This document shows positions 63,476 to 64,000 of a stretch of 64,000 bases of DNA, piece after piece (within the stretch, counting starts at the first letter, position 1; the number at the start of each line of letters is the position of its first letter). The notes below the pieces were generated by a model. That model worked only from the letters and a program-made list of their open reading frames with translations, made no database searches and was not told the DNA's origin. Source of the DNA: an uncultured Lachnospiraceae bacterium. GTDB taxonomy: Bacteria; Bacillota; Clostridia; Lachnospirales; Lachnospiraceae. The stretch lies in assembly GCA_902781895.1 (NCBI GenBank), contig CACZLA010000002.1:27369-91368 (forward strand), read 5' to 3'. Position numbers and translations under genes: made by a program.

Positions 63476-64000
63476 TGCTTATGTTATCAATGTCTCTGGC
63501 CTTTTCTGCACTGTCTTTTTTCAGCTGTTTTAACTCTTCGGGAGTTCTGCATCTTTCAAGTCTTTTGAAGTATTCATCATCAATGACTCTATTGACCTTT
63601 AAAATAGTTTCACCATTATTAATCAAATCGCTTACAAGCTTTGCAAGGTCTTTGGATAGCATTTGAAGATTGTTTCTGAACAGTCCTAAAATTGGCATGT
63701 TGTACTTTTCAAGGTCAGGTGCAATGATTTTGGGCTTGTCCTCTACTCTTGCATGCTGGTATTCACCATCAAGCTCAACAAACTGATTGCAGTGATTGAT
63801 AATATTTCTGCTGGATCGGTAATTGGTTCTTAAGTTGATTTCCCTGACGTCAATTCCAAGTTTTTCTCTAACCCTTGACTTGAAATTTGTAAAAAGATCA
63901 ACTGTTGCTCCCCTGAAACGGTAAAGTGATTGGTCATCATCACCTACAACTGAAATGCTTCCGCCATTTGCAATTGCTGACTGGGCCATTGTAAAGTAGA
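63435..64000 (-). pseudogene. Internal fragment of a UvrD/Rep-type DNA helicase
   Basis: The frame is open to the window end, where the N-terminal part continues. It contains ISVVGDDDQSLYRFRGA (motif III) and INLRTNYRSSRNIINHCNQF (motif IV), then a KPKIIAPDLEKYNMPIL segment and ends KLDEEEGSASGS at a stop codon that belongs to the XRE-side sequence. Motifs V and VI are missing, so the helicase is cut near 63470. The style resembles archaeal (Methanobrevibacter-type) superfamily I helicases to me; this is an impression, not a search result. Confidence 0.65.

Noticed and set aside
1-64000. CRISPR arrays, prophage, insertion sequences with transposase
   Set aside because: No regularly spaced repeats, phage structural or integrase genes, or transposase frames were seen. 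Repeats found are short palindromic elements only.

Overview
The window looks like the replication-origin region of a low-GC Gram-positive anaerobe of the Clostridia, most likely a gut or rumen Lachnospiraceae (Butyrivibrio/Pseudobutyrivibrio-like). The order rpmH-rnpA-yidD-yidC-jag facing away from dnaA-dnaN-yaaA-recF-gyrB-gyrA, the TGTTTCACGTGAAACA-type parS sites beside parA/parB, strong AGGAGG ribosome binding sites, and the fermentation genes (L-lactate dehydrogenase, iron alcohol dehydrogenase, class I fumarase) all fit. The family assignment is inference from gene content and protein style.

Layout. 0-18.9 kb, left of the origin: envelope genes (LCP ligase, nucleotidyltransferase), rsmG, a DEDD exonuclease, mnmE-mnmG, two zinc-ribbon membrane proteins with Q-rich repeat linkers (one a PrsW protease), tRNA-Lys(CUU), ldh, adh, tRNA-Arg(CCU), a response regulator operon, then parA-parB-DUF4446-serS. 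18.9-20.0 kb: a gene-poor segment with six parS-like palindromes around a broken small gene and a dispersed repeat. 20.0-28.7 kb: argS, an unusual soluble histidine-kinase-like protein, dacF, trmB and the rpmH operon. 28.7-43 kb: oriC, dnaA to gyrA, split fumarase with a palindromic element between its subunit genes, and a TAXI binding protein next to a GltS symporter. 43-49.5 kb: two tandem SpoIIE-type phosphatases, and an AraC/GyrI-like regulator with a MutS-like ATPase.

49.6-58.9 kb is the most interesting part: four tightly packed genes encoding (1) a free Hpt phosphotransfer protein, (2) an APC amino-acid permease fused to a complete histidine kinase and receiver, (3) a membrane protein with two extracytoplasmic solute-binding domains, PAS-like modules and a GGDEF domain, and (4) a multi-TM sensor with a histidine DHp domain and two receivers but no HATPase domain. 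Genes 3 and 4 share a related PAS-like module. I read this as one solute-sensing phosphorelay wired to cyclic-di-GMP, in which the transporter-kinase may serve the kinase-less hybrid in trans. This is inference and testable.

59-63.4 kb is accessory DNA: a PadR regulator with a palindromic operator on its promoter, a SPL-like radical SAM protein, GNAT and AAC(3)-type acetyltransferases, a PAP2 phosphatase, and several gene fragments (DUF4143-like, TetR, NlpC/P60-like). At about 63.45 kb an XRE regulator is cut mid-protein and abuts the inside of a UvrD/Rep-type helicase on the other strand that is also cut. This looks like a chimeric join, so the last ~540 bases should not be trusted as the same genome.
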